From Actinomycetota bacterium (GTDB lineage: Bacteria; Actinomycetota; Actinomycetes; Nanopelagicales; Nanopelagicaceae): 8,285 nucleotides of DNA. Every line of letters starts with the position of its first letter. Position 1 is the first letter of the stretch. Shown here in pieces: positions 6,920 through 8,285 of the stretch. Made by a program: the position numbers and the translations under genes. Location of the stretch: NCBI GenBank assembly GCA_009697555.1, contig WLQV01000033.1, positions 1-8,285 of the forward strand. The letters run 5' to 3'. The notes under the pieces were generated by a model that worked only from the letters and a program-made list of their open reading frames with translations, was not told the DNA's origin and searched no databases.

Positions 6920-7383
6920 CCAAACGCGATCTTGCACTCGATTTATTCCGCTCCTTCCAAACTGGCAAACGCACAAAGCGAAAGATTGTTGAAGAGAAGC
7001 GCCCAGAGATTGATCCCACTCGATCACGCGATCCAGAGTTACTAGCTAATGTTTTAGATTCATTAATTGTTGACCGTGATTGGAAATCTGGAATCGCAGA
7101 AGGAAATTTATTTACTTCGTGGGATGAAATTGTTGGCGCAGATATTGCACAACATGCAACACCAATAACTTTTCTCGATGGGGTACTGACTCTGCGCACA
7201 ACATCAACTGCATGGGCAGTTCAATTGCAACGCGTTATTCCGGACATGATTGCGACAGTGCAATCGAGTGCACCTGGAGTTTTAGTTGATTCGATTGTCA
7301 TTCTCGGGCCCACTGCGCCGAGTTGGAAGCGGGGCCTTCGAACAATCCGCGGGGCGCGAGGTCCCCGTGACACATATGGGTGA
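6916..7383 (+). CDS. dciA: DciA-family (DUF721) replicative helicase-associated protein
   Basis: DciA is the widespread bacterial factor that interacts with the replicative helicase DnaB and helps load it, in place of DnaC/DnaI. The product has 155 residues. The N-terminal 45 are basic and low in hydrophobic residues (FRSFQTGKRTKRKIVEEKR). The DUF721 domain spans about 45-140, with the pattern LFTSWDEIVGADIAQHATPI, LTLRTTSTAWAVQLQ and ILGPTAPSWKRG. The ending RGPRDTYG is characteristic of actinobacterial members. ATG at 6916 overlaps the recF TGA by four bases, so the two are probably co-translated. The lack of a dnaC/dnaI gene nearby fits, but the biochemical role is taken from the family. 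Older annotations would call it DUF721 or RecF-linked hypothetical protein. Confidence 0.92.
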   Translation: MTKRDLALDLFRSFQTGKRTKRKIVEEKRPEIDPTRSRDPELLANVLDSLIVDRDWKSGIAEGNLFTSWDEIVGADIAQHATPITFLDGVLTLRTTSTAWAVQLQRVIPDMIATVQSSAPGVLVDSIVILGPTAPSWKRGLRTIRGARGPRDTYG

Positions 7384-7478
7384 TTTCACGCTCAGATCTA
7401 GTAGGCACCCTCAACTGCCTCGATTTCTCCGCGCTATACCCGCATAGAAGGCTTTCTACGGCTACGCACTCTCTGACT

Positions 7479-7509
7479 TTGGACTAGGATTAGAGGCGCT
7501 CGTTACAGT
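7479..7509 (+). promoter_or_regulatory. Candidate gyrB promoter
   Basis: TTGGAC (7479-7484) and TACAGT (7504-7509) form a -35/-10 pair with a long 19-base spacer. They lie within the 180-nt gap between dciA and gyrB, and transcription would begin about 50 nt before the gyrB start. The spacing is not ideal, so confidence is low. I see no clear intrinsic terminator in this gap. Confidence 0.3.
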
Positions 7510-7563
7510 AAAGAGGCCAAGGCGGCGTTTTACCCGCTTTTGACCATCCCCGAAGGAGTCCTT

Positions 7564-8285
7564 ATGGTTGAAAAGAGTGGTTCATATGATGCCAGCTCTA
7601 TCACCGTACTCGAAGGGCTCGAAGCGGTCCGCAAACGCCCAGGAATGTATATCGGCTCCACCGGCGAACGTGGTCTCCATCATTTAGTTTACGAAGTAGT
7701 TGATAACTCAGTCGATGAAGCACTCGCAGGTTATTGCACCGAAATTAATGTCACCCTCCTTGCAAATGGCGGAGTTGAAGTCATTGATAACGGGCGCGGT
7801 ATCCCCGTGGACATGCATCCAGTTGAAAAGAAACCTGCACTTGAAGTTGTAATGACAGTTCTTCACGCCGGTGGAAAATTCGGCGACGGTGGTTATTCAG
7901 TATCCGGTGGATTGCACGGCGTGGGTATCTCTGTTGTTAATGCGCTCAGCACTGACTTAGCTGTTGAAGTTCAACGCGATGGATTTGTCTGGCAACAGGA
8001 GTACAAACTTGGAGTACCAACTGGCCCACTTCGCAAAGGTAGCGAGACTTCAAACAAAGGAACCAAAACTCACTTCTGGCCATCAAGTGAGATTTTCGAA
8101 ACAACAGATTTCTCTTTTGAAACACTCTCTACTCGATTTCGCGAGATGGCATTTCTCAATCGCGGTTTAATTCTCACTCTCACCGATGCGCGCGATGGCC
8201 ACGTAGATGAGAAGGGCGAACAACTCCACGTTCGCTATAAGTACGACGGCGGAATTTCAGATTTCGTCAAGCACCTCAATCTCAC
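7564..8285 (+). CDS. gyrB: DNA gyrase subunit B, N-terminal part
   Basis: GyrB is the ATPase subunit of DNA gyrase, which with GyrA introduces negative supercoils and relieves strain ahead of forks. The first 240 complete codons are visible; the rest lies beyond the right edge. The GHKL ATPase fold is clear: [16 protein letters not shown], then [13 protein letters not shown] with the catalytic glutamate and the ATP-binding asparagine, then DNGRGIPVD. The ATP-lid region [19 protein letters not shown] follows, with NALS after it. The transducer domain begins towards the end of the visible part. ATG at 7564-7566 is preceded by AAGGAG (7553-7558), a strong ribosome-binding site at five bases. gyrA usually follows in this arrangement but is not in view. 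Confidence 0.98.
   Translation, partial: MVEKSGSYDASSITVLEGLEAVRKRPGMYIGSTGERGLHHLVYEVVDNSVDEALAGYCTEINVTLLANGGVEVIDNGRGIPVDMHPVEKKPALEVVMTVLHAGGKFGDGGYSVSGGLHGVGISVVNALSTDLAVEVQRDGFVWQQEYKLGVPTGPLRKGSETSNKGTKTHFWPSSEIFETTDFSFETLSTRFREMAFLNRGLILTLTDARDGHVDEKGEQLHVRYKYDGGISDFVKHLNL

Noticed and set aside
7445..7458. Small inverted repeat TAGAA...TTCTA between dciA and gyrB as a terminator
   Set aside because: The stem is only five AT-rich pairs and no T-tract follows.

Overview
This window is a bacterial chromosomal replication origin and its flanking housekeeping genes, in the order rsmG-khpB-yidC-yidD-rnpA-rpmH on the minus strand, then dnaA-oriC-dnaN-recF-dciA-gyrB on the plus strand. The organism looks like an actinomycete: the RsmG segment ([18 protein letters not shown]), the RHR form of the RnpA basic motif and the DciA ending RGPRDTYG are all typical of that phylum. 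By eye the base composition is nearer half G+C than the high values of Streptomyces or Mycobacterium, and the spacing is tight. That suggests a streamlined lineage such as the freshwater Nanopelagicales (acI), but this placement is tentative.

Left arm (1-2554, minus strand). A ribosomal-protein-led unit runs leftwards: rpmH, rnpA, yidD, yidC, khpB and the 5' part of rsmG, which runs off the window edge. rnpA/yidD overlap as ATGA and yidD/yidC overlap as TAATG, so translation is probably coupled. The products join ribosome and tRNA maturation (L34, RNase P protein, RsmG, KhpB) to membrane protein insertion (YidD, YidC). An 18-bp perfect palindrome carrying the ParB-binding parS core lies inside the first codons of rsmG, and rsmG has no ATG, GTG or TTG start in frame.

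Middle (2555-4690). The divergent rpmH/dnaA spacer holds a promoter candidate for each direction, two perfect DnaA boxes and an RNA hairpin candidate in the dnaA leader. After dnaA comes a 347-bp non-coding region, the probable oriC. It has a tandem, helically phased run of DnaA boxes on its left side, single-mismatch boxes of the opposite orientation further right, then a possible DnaA-trio and an AT-rich unwinding element, ending at the dnaN ribosome-binding site.

Right arm (4691-8285, plus strand). dnaN, recF and dciA are packed together (9-nt gap, then a 4-nt overlap). A 180-nt spacer follows, then gyrB, which is cut by the window end. Together these genes supply the initiator, sliding clamp, gap-repair ATPase, helicase-loading factor and gyrase subunit B. 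All genes point away from the origin.

No new biological system is evident. The points worth a second look are cis-acting sites and start codons, not unknown genes.
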